A DNA stretch of 64,000 nucleotides from Otatea glauca (GCA_036346275.1 JAYEVK010000152.1:62001-126000), one strand, 5' to 3'. Positions 1 through 11,580 are shown, numbered from the stretch's first letter. Program-made: numbers and translations. Notes: generated by a model not told the origin, from the sequence alone.

Positions 1-660
1 CTTAGACTCTAATCCTCTTGTGTGCCTCTCTTTGGATGAGTTGTTTGTTGTTTGGGTTCTCCATGATCAGCCTATGTGTTTATATAGCCTTCTTAGTCAT
101 CTTTCAAATGGAAGCAATAATCATACTCTAAAAGAAAGTAGGAATACTAATCTTATTAGTATTCGTCTAAGAACACATACCTTTCCTAAATCCTAGAAGA
201 CTAAATATCAGTATCATAGTCAAGAGATCCTTATAAGTTTGACCCACTTCAAGTCCATGTCTCAAGCCTAACGGAGTGCAATATTTTAAAAAAATAATTG
301 CAGCTAACTTCGAATCCATGTCTCAAGCCTAGAGAGCCTAGACGTGAAGAGGAGTGTTGAAGTATATTGCTTGTCTTTCCTAATCAGCTCAATGGGTAAA
401 ATGGCTGGTGCAGTTGATTGTCAAACTCTCTACCTGGTTAAACTGAACATCTTTAAGAGAGAGAGATAACTTCGTGGAGATATAAGCATGAAAGGCTATA
501 AGAGTGGAGGGTGCATCGGATTTCCGTTGAAGCAGAAAAGTCCATGGGTAATTGAAAGACTATGTGGAGGTCTATCTAGGTTTGTGATGAGTTATTGATA
601 GTGTTTGAGCATGTGATGCTCAAGTTTAGGTTTGATTTGAATTCTATTTTGAATTTTGAG
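1..660. other. No gene recognised; repeat-like noncoding DNA
   Basis: This stretch is AT-rich with no convincing coding frame. The phrase around 352-366 (GGAGTGTTGAAGTATA) resembles sequence found just outside or at the start of many plant Copia LTRs, so this may be an eroded LTR, but I cannot define ends or a target duplication. The short ORFs here have no recognisable domain. Confidence 0.3.
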
Positions 661-683
661 CCATTTGAGCTACTGTCAGGTAT

Positions 684-975
684 GGCGGTACTACTGGTCT
701 CGTGGGAGCGGTAGTACCGACCCTGCAGTGCTACCGACTGAGAATGTGGTAGCTGTTTCACAGATATGTGCTTTTTCTCTAGGGTAAGGCAAGTGCGGTA
801 CTATCGGCCATCTGAGAGCGGTAGTACGGAGGTGCGGTACTACCGGCCTCTAGTGGCGGTAGCTGTTTTTCAGAGAGTGTCTCTCGGGGCTTCTGAGGGC
901 GAGCGGTACTATAGGACAACCAGGAGCGGTAGTACCAGACTTGCGGTACTACCGGCCCTGGGTGGCGGTAGTACC
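684..975. repeat. Cluster of inverted GGTACTACCG / CGGTAGTACC motifs
   Basis: About ten copies of a roughly 12-bp motif occur within 300 bp, in both orientations (GCGGTACTACCG and GCGGTAGTACCG), each separated by 15-40 bp of unrelated sequence. Two or three more variants lie at 2379-2458. Because the motif is nearly self-complementary across orientations, adjacent copies could pair. Open frames through the cluster (reading RYYRP-like peptides) are a by-product of the repeat. Similar motif clusters are, as I recall, common in grass repetitive DNA; which element family owns them I cannot say. Confidence 0.7.
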
Positions 976-1039
976 AGGTTTTCAGCGATTTTGTGTTTAA
1001 TGTTTGCATTAATTGTTGATTAATGCATATTATTGTGAA

Positions 1040-1830
1040 CAGTGCTATGTGATGGTTAGCTTGCTGTGTTGGTTGCAGGACTTCGGGGCTAGGTCATGGT
1101 GAGGCGAAGGTGAGACCGGGACTAGGCTAAGAGAGTTGAGGTCCAGAATAGTTAAGGCACGCTGGAAGATAACTGAGGCTGGGAAGTGGTTGCAAGTCAG
1201 GAAGACAAGAAGCTGGAGCATGATGCACTGATGATGGACATGATGGGCATTGGCATGGATCGGGACTAGGCTTAGGGAGGAGTTGAGGTCTAGAATAGTC
1301 AAGGAATCTGGTGCCACCATGGTGAAGCAGAAAAGGACACGTGGCGCGCCAAGTGACTTGGACCCGTTTGCAAGCGAGGACGGTTCGAGGGAGTCCGGAC
1401 GCGTGAGAGGTTTAGCAGCAAGTCATTGAGGCCACGTGGAAAGCACAAAGCATGGTGATGCTTCGAGGAGAAGGAAGACCGGTCATTGGGGCAAATTAGT
1501 AATTTATCCAATACCGACGGTCGAGGCGGTTTGGAAAACTATGGTGGTGGCCTAAGTGGTTTAGGTCACGTCAAAGTAGAGTTCGACACAAATTTGGACT
1601 TGCGAAACGGATTTAGCGTCTATGTGTTGGCTGCTTTGAGAAGCATGCTTATGTGAGTGAAAAACCCATTAAGAGTGTTGGGTTTTGGGTTAGCCCATGT
1701 AAGAGGTTTAGGTTTCCCACAAGATTTTGGTATTCTTGTGTAGGTGTGTAAGTGCTCCTTGTGAGTTTTGCCCTCAGGTGAGAAGCTTTGTAATCATCCA
1801 TCTTGCTATGAAATAAAGATCAAATTCGTG
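1040..1830 (+). repeat. LTR-like repeat, copy A (plus orientation)
   Basis: This block shares its order of landmarks with a block at 26285-26835 on the opposite strand. Both have a TGCTATGTGATGG start region, then GGTTGCAGGAC, then GCTAGGTC(A/T)TGGTGAGG, then a (G)GACTAG and GAGGTCCAGA region, and finally GAAGCTTT followed by a GAAATAAA polyadenylation-like signal. The shared promoter-to-polyA order suggests a long terminal repeat of one family. I cannot find matching flanks or an internal coding region, so a solo or truncated LTR is the likely reading. Confidence 0.45.
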
Positions 1831-2785
1831 CTCAAGTTTTGATCTTCTTCTTGTTTGGCTCTTGATCTTTCCTTGTGGTTTCTTTCTTACTTGATCTAGT
1901 GCTGCCAAGGATGTATGATTGATAGATGTATCCTCTATAGATCACCTCCTAAATCATCTAGGCAAACTTCTTCTTGATCATCCAAGTTTCTTCTAGAAAC
2001 CGGTTCTTGGGTTGAGAAAGAAGATTTTGAGGTAGATCTTGATCTTGGCCATTTAGGAGCAATTTCTTTGGTGTATTTACTTGCTGGGATATGTGAGAGA
2101 TCATGTAAGATTATCCTGATCATTAAATCCCCACAAGCAAGCTCAGGGCAAAGTTTTGAATTTTGACCCGGTTTTGGTACACCTTCGGTAAATTTGAAAA
2201 AGGTCAAAACTTTGACATCAATTCTTTCGATTGAATGTTGGAATATGTTCCTGACATCCTTAGGAAGGTGCATACAAAATTTCACAGGATTTGGATCAGC
2301 CGATCAAAAGTTACACGGTTTTTTGATCTTGAACTCGTGCTGATTTTCCTGTTCATACTATGTTTTACTGTTCACCAATACTACCATGTTACGTAACCTC
2401 TTAGTACCAGGTTATTGTTCATCCCGGTACTACCGACTATATACGAGCGATAGTACCGTTCATGTGTTGATTTTCAGAAGATTTTTCTTTTTTTCGCTCT
2501 TTTGAGGTATTGGAGGTTTTGATTGGATTCTAGGGGAGGGGGATTGGATTGTGATTATTCACTCTATCGCTATTTCCGGTCCTCCAGTAATGAAATAATG
2601 TCTGAGTTATACCTTATAATATCAATAAAATGGCAAATTATGAGTCGAAATAAAACCTGGTTCAGTAAACCAGCTACTTGTAAGCCTTTCACGGATTTTA
2701 ACTTCCTTGTGAAATGGGTTTAGATTTATGAGTTAAGCTTATAAATAATTTTGCCTCGCCTCTGGCTGTTGAACCTTGGCTTTAA
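1831..2785. other. No gene recognised
   Basis: Continuous AT-rich sequence with only short ORFs. It includes additional inverted GGTACTACCG-type motifs at 2379-2458, which tie it to the cluster at 684-975. It is probably part of the same repeat. Confidence 0.3.
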
Positions 2786-2893
2786 GAGGGTGTTTGGATT
2801 AGAGGTAATTTATTGAAATGTTTTAAGATCTAGTTTAAATTTAAACTAAATTTCAAAACCTTATAAAGAATTACCACTCATCCAAACGGGGGC
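2786..2893. mobile_element. Tourist-like (PIF/Harbinger) MITE, 108 bp
   Basis: The element begins GAGGGTGTTTGGAT and ends ATCCAAACGGGGGC, which form imperfect terminal inverted repeats. It is flanked on both sides by TAA (2783-2785 and 2894-2896), the 3-bp target duplication typical of PIF/Harbinger elements. The interior is AT-rich and partly palindromic around TTTAAATTTAAA. It is far too short to encode a transposase and so would be non-autonomous. Confidence 0.75.
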
Positions 2894-2896
2894 TAA

Positions 2897-3392
2897 TGAT
2901 TCATTTATTTCCAACGGAATGGCTAAATAAACAGAGCCTGTTAGTGAACGATGAATCAGTACGAGAGTTATGAATTATATATTTGTATTCGCCGGTGCAA
3001 CCTGTCTCAACTTTGTCCTTTACTACCTATATGTACTCCAAGATTCCTCGACACACAGAACGCAAGTGTTTGGCTTCTAGTTTTTCGATTCGATTTCTTC
3101 TATTCGTAGACCCACCTAGCTGTTCGTTAGGTCAGATACTGGATATCTTCTTGATGGTAATGTCATCGATCGGCCTGTTTCTCCACTGGAAATGCTGTGG
3201 ATTATTTGAGTATTTTGGATTCGTTTCAAGCTGCAGATTGTTATATTCTGTGGACCTACTCTGTCCTTGCAGCAGCTCTAAAAAGAAACGGTATATTACA
3301 CTTGCAGGTGTTATCCCGATTTATTTAGCAGAAGGGACTAAACATGTATAGTGACTAATTAATTAGTAAAGTTGATTGAATTTAATATACAA
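2897..3392. other. No gene recognised
   Basis: AT-rich spacer between two MITEs. A 122-codon frame runs through 2983-3351 but its composition is that of random AT-rich DNA and it shows no domain I recognise. Confidence 0.3.
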
Positions 3393-3897
3393 CGAATAAG
3401 TCTATTTTACACCCTTAACTTTTTTAAATCGGGTATTTAGCACCCTACATTTATAAAACATGGTCAATTTACACCTTAAAGCGGTCTTCAAGAGCGATTT
3501 TGCTGATAGGGATTCAACTTACAGTGATTTTTACTATTTTTGCTATGTTGGCAACCATGTCATCGATCTTTGCTAATGTAGATCCAAATAAGAGAAGTAA
3601 TGATGACAAGAAGAAGAAAAGGAATATATGCAGAGAGAAATAAGTGAGAAAGAGATCGATGATGTTGATATTAATATCCTTGAATTGGATACTCATTACC
3701 AAAACTCATTGGTGTAGCTGTCAATATGGCGAAAAACATTTTGAGTAGGATCTAAATCATCAAAACTGCCCTCCAAAACCGATTTAGGGTGTAAATTGAC
3801 TGGTTTTGTACAATTGATGATTAAATATCTATTTTTGTAGTCGAGGATTCTAAATGGATTTTTTTAAAAGTTAAATGATGTAAAATAGACTTATTCC
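3393..3897. mobile_element. Mutator-like MITE, 505 bp, perfect 9-bp target duplication
   Basis: The left end reads CGAATAAGTCTATTTTACA and the right end, on the other strand, GGAATAAGTCTATTTTACA. The inverted repeats remain recognisable for about 100 bp inward (the CAATTTACACC motif recurs in both arms). The 9-bp sequence AATATACAA occurs immediately outside both ends (3384-3392 and 3898-3906). A 9-bp duplication with long terminal inverted repeats is the signature of Mutator-like elements. No transposase is present. Confidence 0.9.
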
Positions 3898-3906
3898 AAT
3901 ATACAA

Positions 3907-4461
3907 TGACATGACCAACTCAAGACAAGGTTTTGAATTACTATGTCTTCCACCAAATGTTGAATTTGATAAGATTTCTCCTTTTCGTCGCAATCATGCC
4001 AAGGAAAGAGACCGTGCCGAGAAGACGGAAATCCTAGAAATTTTCCCAATCAACTAGCATCATGGTCAAAACTCAAAACCATACGTCAAAAATTCTCTCT
4101 AGGAAAAAATGTTAAGGACCACACATCAATACATGGACATCTTTGATCACCTCACCGGTTGCCACGGTGGTTAACAGGCTATAAGCTGCTGCTTGATAGC
4201 TAGAAATAGAATGATGCTAGCTGCAGAGCAGCAGACGCGCAGGCACGCCTGTCGCCGCTAATGATTGTTGCCGCGAGATGTACTTGACGCCGGCAGCGCG
4301 CGCTGCCTTCACTTGCAGTACCAGAGATCCAGGCAGATCGGGCACAACACAACAATTTACTTGCACGCAAACGAAACTACGTACACGGAAAGAGTGGAGT
4401 AATCTTGCAACTGCAAATCATCGCCATGGCTGCAAATACACTGCATCCCTTTCCTAGCTAG
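3907..4461. other. No gene; 3' flank of the bHLH pseudogene
   Basis: Unique-looking sequence downstream (minus sense) of the bHLH stop codon. It would hold the 3' UTR of that gene. I see no other coding region or element with definable ends. Confidence 0.4.
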
Positions 4462-5048
4462 CTAACACGCTCGATCTTCTGCAATGCTTATGTCCGCGAC
4501 CATCTCGTGTACGGCGGCCGCGACGTCGCCAGCCGACGACATCTGGCACCCGTCCCCCATTTGCAACGCAAAAAGGAGAATTTTTTTTCCCGTAAGAATT
4601 CCATGAGTCATGACTGGCGTACTATGAGCCGCACAGGATGTTATACGTACCCTTAAACTGAAGGTGTAGAAGGCCATATGGTCGGCCGTGGAGCTTACGT
4701 TGAGGTGGAGCACGGCGGGGCCGAGGCGGTGCAGCCCGAGCAGCAGCATCGGCAGCTATCGTGGCCTTTCGGGGACGAACACCTTCACCGTTGTGTGGCC
4801 CTCACACACGGCCATGCACCTCGATGTTTGCCACGCCCGGTCGCGTGCCGGGGCGACTCTCACTGTCAACGTGTGGGTCGGTCGCCGCAGTGGAGCACTG
4901 AGGGTACGTGAAGAAGCCGGCGAACGGCGCCGCGGGCTCGGGGCAGTGACCAGCGTACCGATTCTGGGCTTGCAGCCATTGCAGGTGCTGCTCCAGCTCC
5001 TTGACGAAGTTTATATATAGCGCCTCCTACTATGGACGCCTGGTCACC
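4462..5048 (-). pseudogene. bHLH transcription factor pseudogene, exons 2-3 (rest of bHLH and C-terminal domain)
   Basis: Read on the minus strand, exon 2 starts at 5048 after a CAG acceptor with GDQASIVGGAI, the second helix of plant bHLH factors of subgroup Ia (the FAMA/bHLH71/bHLH94 group). It continues to a C-terminal ACT-like segment with LHRLGPAVLHLNVSS. A GT donor follows at 4650, and the last exon carries GDGCQMSSAGDVAAAVHEMV and a TAG stop at 4462-4464. The first half of the bHLH domain lies at 24077-24445. Breaks: about 4 extra bases (a TATA duplication) after GGAI shift the frame; an in-frame TAG occurs just before the LLLGLHRLG segment; the acceptor of exon 3 appears lost (GCAA where CAG is expected). 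In life such proteins bind E-box DNA as dimers in the nucleus. This copy cannot make a full protein. Family assignment is confident, orthology is not. Confidence 0.85.
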
Positions 5049-5479
5049 CTGCCACGTATGTTTCAAAAATGTTATGTACCTATTTAGCTCTAAGGAAGGT
5101 GCTTTTTTTATGGAATTTTGGAGTACAAAGCGTCTTAAAATTGTCTCAAAATCGTCTCTAGAGTACAAAATTTTAGAAAGATTTTCAGAGTGTCTAAAAA
5201 ATGCCTTTAGACTTTAGATTTCATGATTTTACAGACAAAGTGGAAAACATCACTAGGGGTTTTTTTTCTTGCAGTGACAGTTTCTCCGTGACAATTAAGT
5301 GCAAGCAAAAGGATTTACTGGAATTTGGGTAGGCTGCAGAGTCTCAATTTGTGTGATCTTCCGAAACAAAAAATTTTGGTGCTGAAAGCTGAAACTGATC
5401 TGGAACAAAAAAAAAAGTTTTGTGATTACGTGTCATTTGCCATGCAGCTAGCTACCACTCGATCCGGACTCCAGAGTAA

Positions 5480-5644
5480 GAGCATATACAGTGGTATAGA
5501 CGGTAGTTGTCTGTAATACACCTCCATAATATCTATAGACAGTACTAAAGATAACTCAATAGATTATTTATATAGTTGTATGTAATAATCTCTCACATAA
5601 TTAATAGACTGTCGTACAATGGTATTCAGTATTTTTATATGCCC
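5480..5644. mobile_element. Tourist-like MITE, 165 bp
   Basis: Starts GAGCATATACAGTGG and ends TTTTTATATGCCC. It is flanked by TAA at 5477-5479 and 5645-5647. The terminal inverted repeat matches the ends of the elements or pieces at 23721-23820 and 24652-24955, so a small family of these sits around the bHLH gene. It is AT-rich and has no coding capacity. Tat-A inserted 12 bp beyond its right end. Confidence 0.55.
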
Positions 5645-5656
5645 TAATAATATCTC

Positions 5657-6337
5657 TGTTGGCGCCAAAAAACATGAAGAGGTGTCTATCGGCCATAACA
5701 CACCGGCCGAACACCGGGTTCTGAGGTTTGAGGCGTGCCAACCGATTTGATCCTGCAATCGGTAAGATGGATATAAAATATGCTCAAAACCAATTCAATG
5801 AGATAATCGGCAAAGATCTAAACAGCTAAAAAACTGATCAAATCCTAGGTAACGATAAGTCTAATTAGCCGATTAGGGCTAATCAGATGATAGAGGTAGA
5901 TCTTTTCCGAAAAAGGCGATGCGAAATAAGATTGAAGAAAATCAAACCTGATTGGCATAATTGAAGGTGATCAACAATCGACAATGCGTAACTTTATTGA
6001 TCAAATCAGATTACAAAGGAGAATCTAAATTACAGAGGCTACTCCTAGTCGACAGATTGTAAATAAAAGTAATGCGAATTGATTGATTTGATTGTGTTGC
6101 TTTTCTCGCTTGCCCCCGACCATATTTTATAGCTATCGACCGATCATATCTAACTCCAATACGCTGCTCATCATGATCTGTATCGGCCTCAACTTGGGCA
6201 ATATTCCTCCCTTTTTAGATTAAATATCGGTTACAATCCATACTTAAACCTTTTTTCCATATCCGATATCGACCAAGATATCTTTTGATACTTAGCCTGA
6301 TAATTTGGTCACTCCTTGCCAAATTTTGGTGCAAACA
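5657..6337 (-). repeat. Tat-A 3' LTR
   Basis: 681 bp, beginning TGTTGGCGCC and ending GTGCAAACA on the plus strand, which is the reverse of the element's coding sense. It aligns end to end with 23035-23715. The purine-rich stretch expected before a 3' LTR is visible on the minus strand just beyond 6338 (AAAAATGGTGGG). Confidence 0.92.
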
Positions 6338-6635
6338 TATGCCCACCATTTTTGGGAGATAATATGTTATCTTTCAAAAATATTCTCGTTAGTAACCGCT
6401 CCATTTATGGCACCGTAAAATCTTGAAACGCGTATCTTCACCATTAACTGCACACCCCCCTCAAAATTCTTTTCGCCGTTTCACCTTTTTTACCCCTTAT
6501 AAATATGAGGTCCCCACATGGTCATTCTCACGCGCATAAGCTCTCAGACGACGCACCATCGGCTTCAACTGACCTCCTGCGTACTTTACTCAACAGCCTT
6601 CGTCAGCCAATCCTTCTTCTCGCTAAGTCGGCTTA

Positions 6636-9562
6636 ATGGATTCCCAACAGGTACTTATTCCGATCCCTAATAGCAATGATTAGTACTACCTAGGCCCGGT
6701 AGGAAATCTAGATTCTGACACAGTTATCAATCAGGAAATTCCTCGTCTCCCCTTATCGACTTCTGGATATAACATAGACGGGTGGAGCAAAATTTTAGGG
6801 CCTGGTCGACGGCACTAAAGGGCTAGAGAACTTGGTATAATCGGGTAGCAACCCAAAAGAGAGAGATATGTGAGCGAATGAGAATAGCCGAGTGCCTCCC
6901 CCTATCATTAGCCGACTCTGAAACCAATGAGCCCTTAGTGGCCACGGCATGTTACTTTTGGTTGGATACTTTGAATGCATTTATGTTCAGAACAGGTCCG
7001 GTCGGCCCAACTCTCCTAGATATAGCCCAACTTTGCTGCCTGCGGCCTGATGGGGAGTAAGTGTCAGCTTTCAACGCAAACCTCACTACAAGCTAATCTG
7101 ATCAAAGGGCGAGAGATGGAGCAAGTATATCAGCAACAACAACATGGGCAGTGGGCCAGTATCGAATGAGGAACATGTTGCCTTCCTCAATCTTTTGTTG
7201 GATAGATTCCTTTTTTGTGGGGCATCCCTTGGGACAACTCAAGTTTATCAGAGTCTGGCCGAACAGTTAGTTGAGGGCCGTCGGCTAGCCTTAGGAAGAA
7301 TGCTCCTAGGTGTAGTATATCAGATGATGCACATTATACGTAGTTGGCTTTTTACAGACTTAGGCCATTATATTGTCGGCAACGTATGAGGCCCATTGTG
7401 GTTTATGCGAGCCTGGCTGTATTGTATATTCAGCCGATCTTTCAATTTGAACCCAGCCGACGATGCTCCCTTTTCCCGAGAAGAAACTCATGAGGCTGAA
7501 GTGACCCATTATAGACCAAGCCGATCTTATAGGGAGAGATTTATACTCTTCTCTGGAAATGAGACAAAGGTTACCCTCGTCGGCTCTAGAAAGTACTTGG
7601 CATTCTTTGTGCAGCTTGACAATGAAGACTTTAATCAGCAGGACTTCTTCAGTTACATTGATGTAGCAGATTATCCCTACCCTTCTTTTTTGCACTTGGA
7701 AGTCGACAGCAATTCGATGCCTCATAAGAGTTTGGAATTTTACAAGTTATTCATTTCTCCAAGTGTATTATATGTCGGCCTTCATACAAGGAATCAGACT
7801 TTCCAACCCTCATACGAGTTCTATCATCCGTTAGTTGGGATTTGGACAAGTCATCCCGTGCTTCCAACTTTTTGATCGGCTTCAACCAATAGCACGAGTC
7901 CATAATGCAGCAGTGGCGAATATTGTTTTACATATAGCCGATAATTTCCAAGTTTGAGACTTGTCGCATTTTTTCTTGAACACTCACCGGGTAGGGCATT
8001 TCTCGTCATGATGGTCGACCATTACTGCGGCCTTGTATTCAGAGAAGACTCCATCAGCTATCATCAACGAATTCTTCCCAGATCTGCCTAAGCCGACGGT
8101 AGCTACTAACAAATATTCTAGCGATCAGGCTAGTTCGTCAAGATATACTAACACAAGTCTCGTAGATATTACCGGCGAGGTATAGGCTCAAACGAATTCT
8201 TTACTATTTTCAACTTCTATTATATACTTTTACTAATCGGCTTCTCCTCTTTGTTTGCAGACTAAAGCAACCGGAAAGAAAGTAGCAACTGGCCTGTCGG
8301 GTAGTGACCAGCCCAGCAATAGGCTGCGCCAATCGATTGGCCTTTTAGGGTACACATCTGGTACCCTAGGCATCCAAGCCCCTTCTCTATTGGACATACA
8401 GAAACAACAGCCAAGTGAGTTTACAATAATCGGCTACTAGCTATACATTCTTCATAAGTTCCTTGCAGAGACTAATACATGCAGACGATTTGTCTTTTTA
8501 GAGAAGAAGCGTGCCAAGTCTACAAAGATCTTGGCCAGCAGAGGCCCTAAGCCTCTCGAGCAAAACGGCGAGAGCTCCCCGCATTCCCCGCATGCGTCGG
8601 TTACTAGCGAGGTAAGTTACCTTTATAGATCTTCCGTAATAAGTATATCAATATATCAGCTTAACTTACTTTTGAATACTTCTCCAGCCTTCTCCGTCAG
8701 TGCAAGTGGCTAACATCTTAGCCGATTTGCCTGCCACCTCCTTCGAGCCTACACTACCGTTGTCTCAGCCGACACCACCGGCCCCCATAGCTGCTTCATC
8801 CCCAGCATCGTCTGACCCAACCGACTTGTTGGGCTTTACTTTGGCCGCTCTGGATGATGAGGAGGTCGTGGCTACGGACGACTACCCAGCTGACATCCGA
8901 AGGATTCTTTAAGTCTCGAAGGACGTGTCGGCTGCAGTACATCCACTCCAGGCATGCAGGAGAGGTTGAACAAACTATTTGACCAGGTGATGAAGTCGTC
9001 GACAAAGCTCCTCAATAATGCTAAGCCCCTTCGTGATGCAATGGCCGCGGTCGAAGCCGATCTCCCTCCGGAGGCAATGGTAGTGCTTCTGAATGTTTGC
9101 CACTTGAACGATAAGAAGGCGACAGTTGATGCAGCCAAGTCCAGGATTGCCTTAAGGGAGGCCTAAGAAGCCGATTAAAAACTCCTAGAGGAGATGGTAG
9201 CCAACGCCAAGGCTAAGAAGCAAAAATTTGACACTGATGCCAAAGCCCTCAAAGCCACCAAGGAGGCGGTCCAGAAGCTTGAATCGACCAAGAAGCTTCT
9301 CGAAGAAGAGCTGGCCAAACTAAACAAGCAAATATCCGATGGCCAGGAGATGCTTTCTAAGTCATCGTCGGCTATCAAAGATCAGAATCTGGGGATTGCC
9401 TTGGCTGTGGCTGGAGTCAAGAAGCAATCAGCCAAGATCACTCTTGTACCTAGAAGCACCAAAGAAGACGATAGAATTCTTGATGAGGTGCAGTTAACGA
9501 TTGCAAAGGCTAAGACGGCTCCATCGGCTCTCGGCGCTCGGCTTCTTGGGTCCGGCATGTAG
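6636..9562 (+). pseudogene. Antisense gene of Tat-A: plant mobile domain (PMD) protein with C-terminal coiled coil
   Basis: This plus-strand reading frame runs opposite to gag-pol, between the integrase and the 3' LTR. It starts at an ATG at 6636 (MDSQQVLIPIPN). Blocks reading GPVGPTLLDIAQLCCLRPDGE-like (about 6988-7059) and SLAEQLVEGRRLALGRMLLG (7254-7313) match the aminotransferase-like plant mobile domain family. A lysine/glutamate-rich coiled coil lies at 9194-9400. Three introns with GT-AG borders are suggested: 8180-8260, near 8416-8500, and near 8611-8687. Stops (for example after NSND near 6680, at 7387-7389 and 7873-7875) and frameshifts break it. PMD proteins are known both as host genes and as TE passengers, and antisense ORFs are known in Tat elements. 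Function is unknown. Confidence 0.75.
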
Positions 9563-9859
9563 TCGGCTAATTCTGAAATGTTTGTAATGGGGATTTGTCC
9601 AAATAGAATTTCTGTAATGTGGTTGGTTGGCAAACAATCTTTTGAAATGCTGAAGTATTTATAATTTTAATCGGTTGTTTAACCGATTTTTATTAATGCC
9701 TTGATTCTGCAATGTGTATAATTAGCTTCATATCGTTAGTTTAGCCAGAATTAACTGCAATGAGTTAATTTGGTCTTTCAACCAATGAGCTCTCATAGCC
9801 GATTAGGAACCGATCCAAACACTAGTGTAGTATTTTTTAAGTATTTGCCATTAATCGCC

Positions 9860-11460
9860 TTAGGAAACACCACACTTCCAACGTCTCCAAAATGTAGAAA
9901 TTTCCATCAACAAGCAGATTTATTTTATATGGTCCTTCCCACATAGAAAACCATTTGCCAAATCAGTTATCCCTAGAGTCGACAAGTAATATAGTTTTCC
10001 AGACCAAATCGACTTCATAAAAAGAGTTAGGCATCACTTTCTTGTTATAAGACTTTGCAACTCTTACTTTATTCTTTTTAAGCCGATCCAATGTATGTAA
10101 ACATAACTCTGTCAAATCGTCTAGATTATCAATCATTAGCCCCTATAATCTTGAGCCAACAAACCATTTTGTTTGGCTGTTTAGAATCGATATTGATTTC
10201 CACACGTAAAACAGCTTCTTGTCCATAAACTAACTGATAAGGTGGAAGTTTTGTTTTCCCATGGTACGCAAGTCGATAAGCCCACAATGACTCTGATAGC
10301 ATTGAGTGCTAATTCCTTGGCTTTTCATCAATTTTCCTCTTGATCAACTTGATTAATATCTTGTTAGACGATTCAGCTTGATCGTTAGCTTGAGCATAAT
10401 AAGGTGATGAATTCAATAACTTGATATCTAAACTTTTGGCAAAATTCTGAAACTCATCGGACATAAACACAGTACCTTGATCGGTCATAATAGTTTGCAG
10501 AATTCCAAACCGATGGATAATATGTTCTGTAACAAATCTGATGGCTTCAACACTTCTAACCTTTTTTAGTGTGATGGCTTTAACCCATTTAGAAAAGTAA
10601 TCGGGCGCGGCCAAAATAAACTTATGGCCTTTACTCGAGGCAGGAAAGATTTGTGAATTTTTTACTATTGTAGCCCTCCAAAATACTTTTTTTTTAAATT
10701 AGTTTATGTCGGATTTTTTTGCAAATATGGCCCTGGGCCCACAAAAGTCGCGCATGAGGAGCGCGGCACATGAGAATGCATCGGATCAGGAGCGCTACAA
10801 TGTCATGACACGACACGTGACATTGCAGCGCCCCCACACTGCAGTTTTTGAAAAAAAAACAACATGCAGCAGTACTGGAGCGCTGCATGCTACAGTAAAT
10901 CACAATTTTTCTATTATAATGCATTTATAAAACCTAATAAATTTTTTTTTCAGAACTAGCCTCCACTCAACACCCAAAAAGAAATCAAAATCGTTATTTA
11001 CTATAGCATGCAATGGTATTGTAGCATGCAGCGCTCCAGTACCGCTCTGCTGTGTGGGGGAGCTGCAATGCCACGTGTCGTGTCATGGCATTGCAGCGCT
11101 CCCGATCCGCTGCATTCTCATGTGCCGCGCTCCCTATACGTGGCTTTTGCGGACCCGTGGGCCAGATTTGCAAAAATAAATCCGACAGGGGATAATTTTA
11201 TAAAAAAATATTTTAGAGGGCTACAACAGTAAAAAATTCAAGATTTGTCTAATTACATCTATCCCCCATCCTCTAAACGGCCAAGACTTGATAATAGGGT
11301 GTAAAGTCGATGCTGGAGCCAACTACACATTGCCAAATTGTTAACAAGTCTGGCACCCCTTGTAATACTTAAAGCAATCTTCCAACATCGTCGATCAAAA
11401 ATACCCTGTTCACCTTAACAGCCATTTCATCTTATAAGCCGATTGGTGGGATCTACAAAT
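9860..11460 (-). pseudogene. Tat-A integrase, interrupted by a MULE-MITE
   Basis: On the minus strand, 11240-11460 carries the end of the zinc-binding/linker region and the start of the core (PASTLHPIIKSWPFRGWG). The core continues at 10614-10309 (PDYFSKWVKAI, a TDQG block with the second catalytic Asp, and a QANDQAESSNK block in which the usual catalytic Glu region remains). The C-terminal part is at 10308-9870 (RVAKSYNKK, then FGKWFSMWEGPYK). The gap 10655-11239 is a foldback MITE. Stops and frameshifts occur outside the core. Integrase would insert the cDNA copy into host chromatin; this copy is not functional. Confidence 0.85.
10655..11239. mobile_element. Foldback Mutator-like MITE, 585 bp, perfect 9-bp target duplication
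   Basis: The ends GAATTTTTTACTATTGTAGCC and its inverted partner (GAATTTTTTACTGTTGTAGCC from the other strand) extend into arms that pair over almost the whole element, including GC-rich segments around GGAGCGCGGCACATGAGAATG. The flanking 9-bp duplication is AAGATTTGT (10646-10654 and 11240-11248). The loop is AT-rich at about 10900-11010. It interrupts the integrase of Tat-A and so is younger than it. No transposase is encoded. The long, nearly complete inverted arms could yield hairpin RNA if transcribed. Confidence 0.9.
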
Positions 11461-11580
11461 GCCTCTGTGTACTTCTCTCATAGCTATTTTAGCTTCCTCG
11501 GCCTCAAGACACCTTAGCAACAAACCCTCTAAAGCTCGATAATACAACACATTATCCAGGACAACATATTTTAGATCCTG

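Noticed and set aside
766..1023. ORF with repeated RYYRP peptides
   Set aside because: It is a product of the GGTACTACCG motif read in one frame; matching frames occur on the other strand as well.
3514..3702. Hydrophobic 62-codon ORF inside the MULE-MITE
   Set aside because: AT-rich, inside a non-autonomous element, and without any supporting motif.
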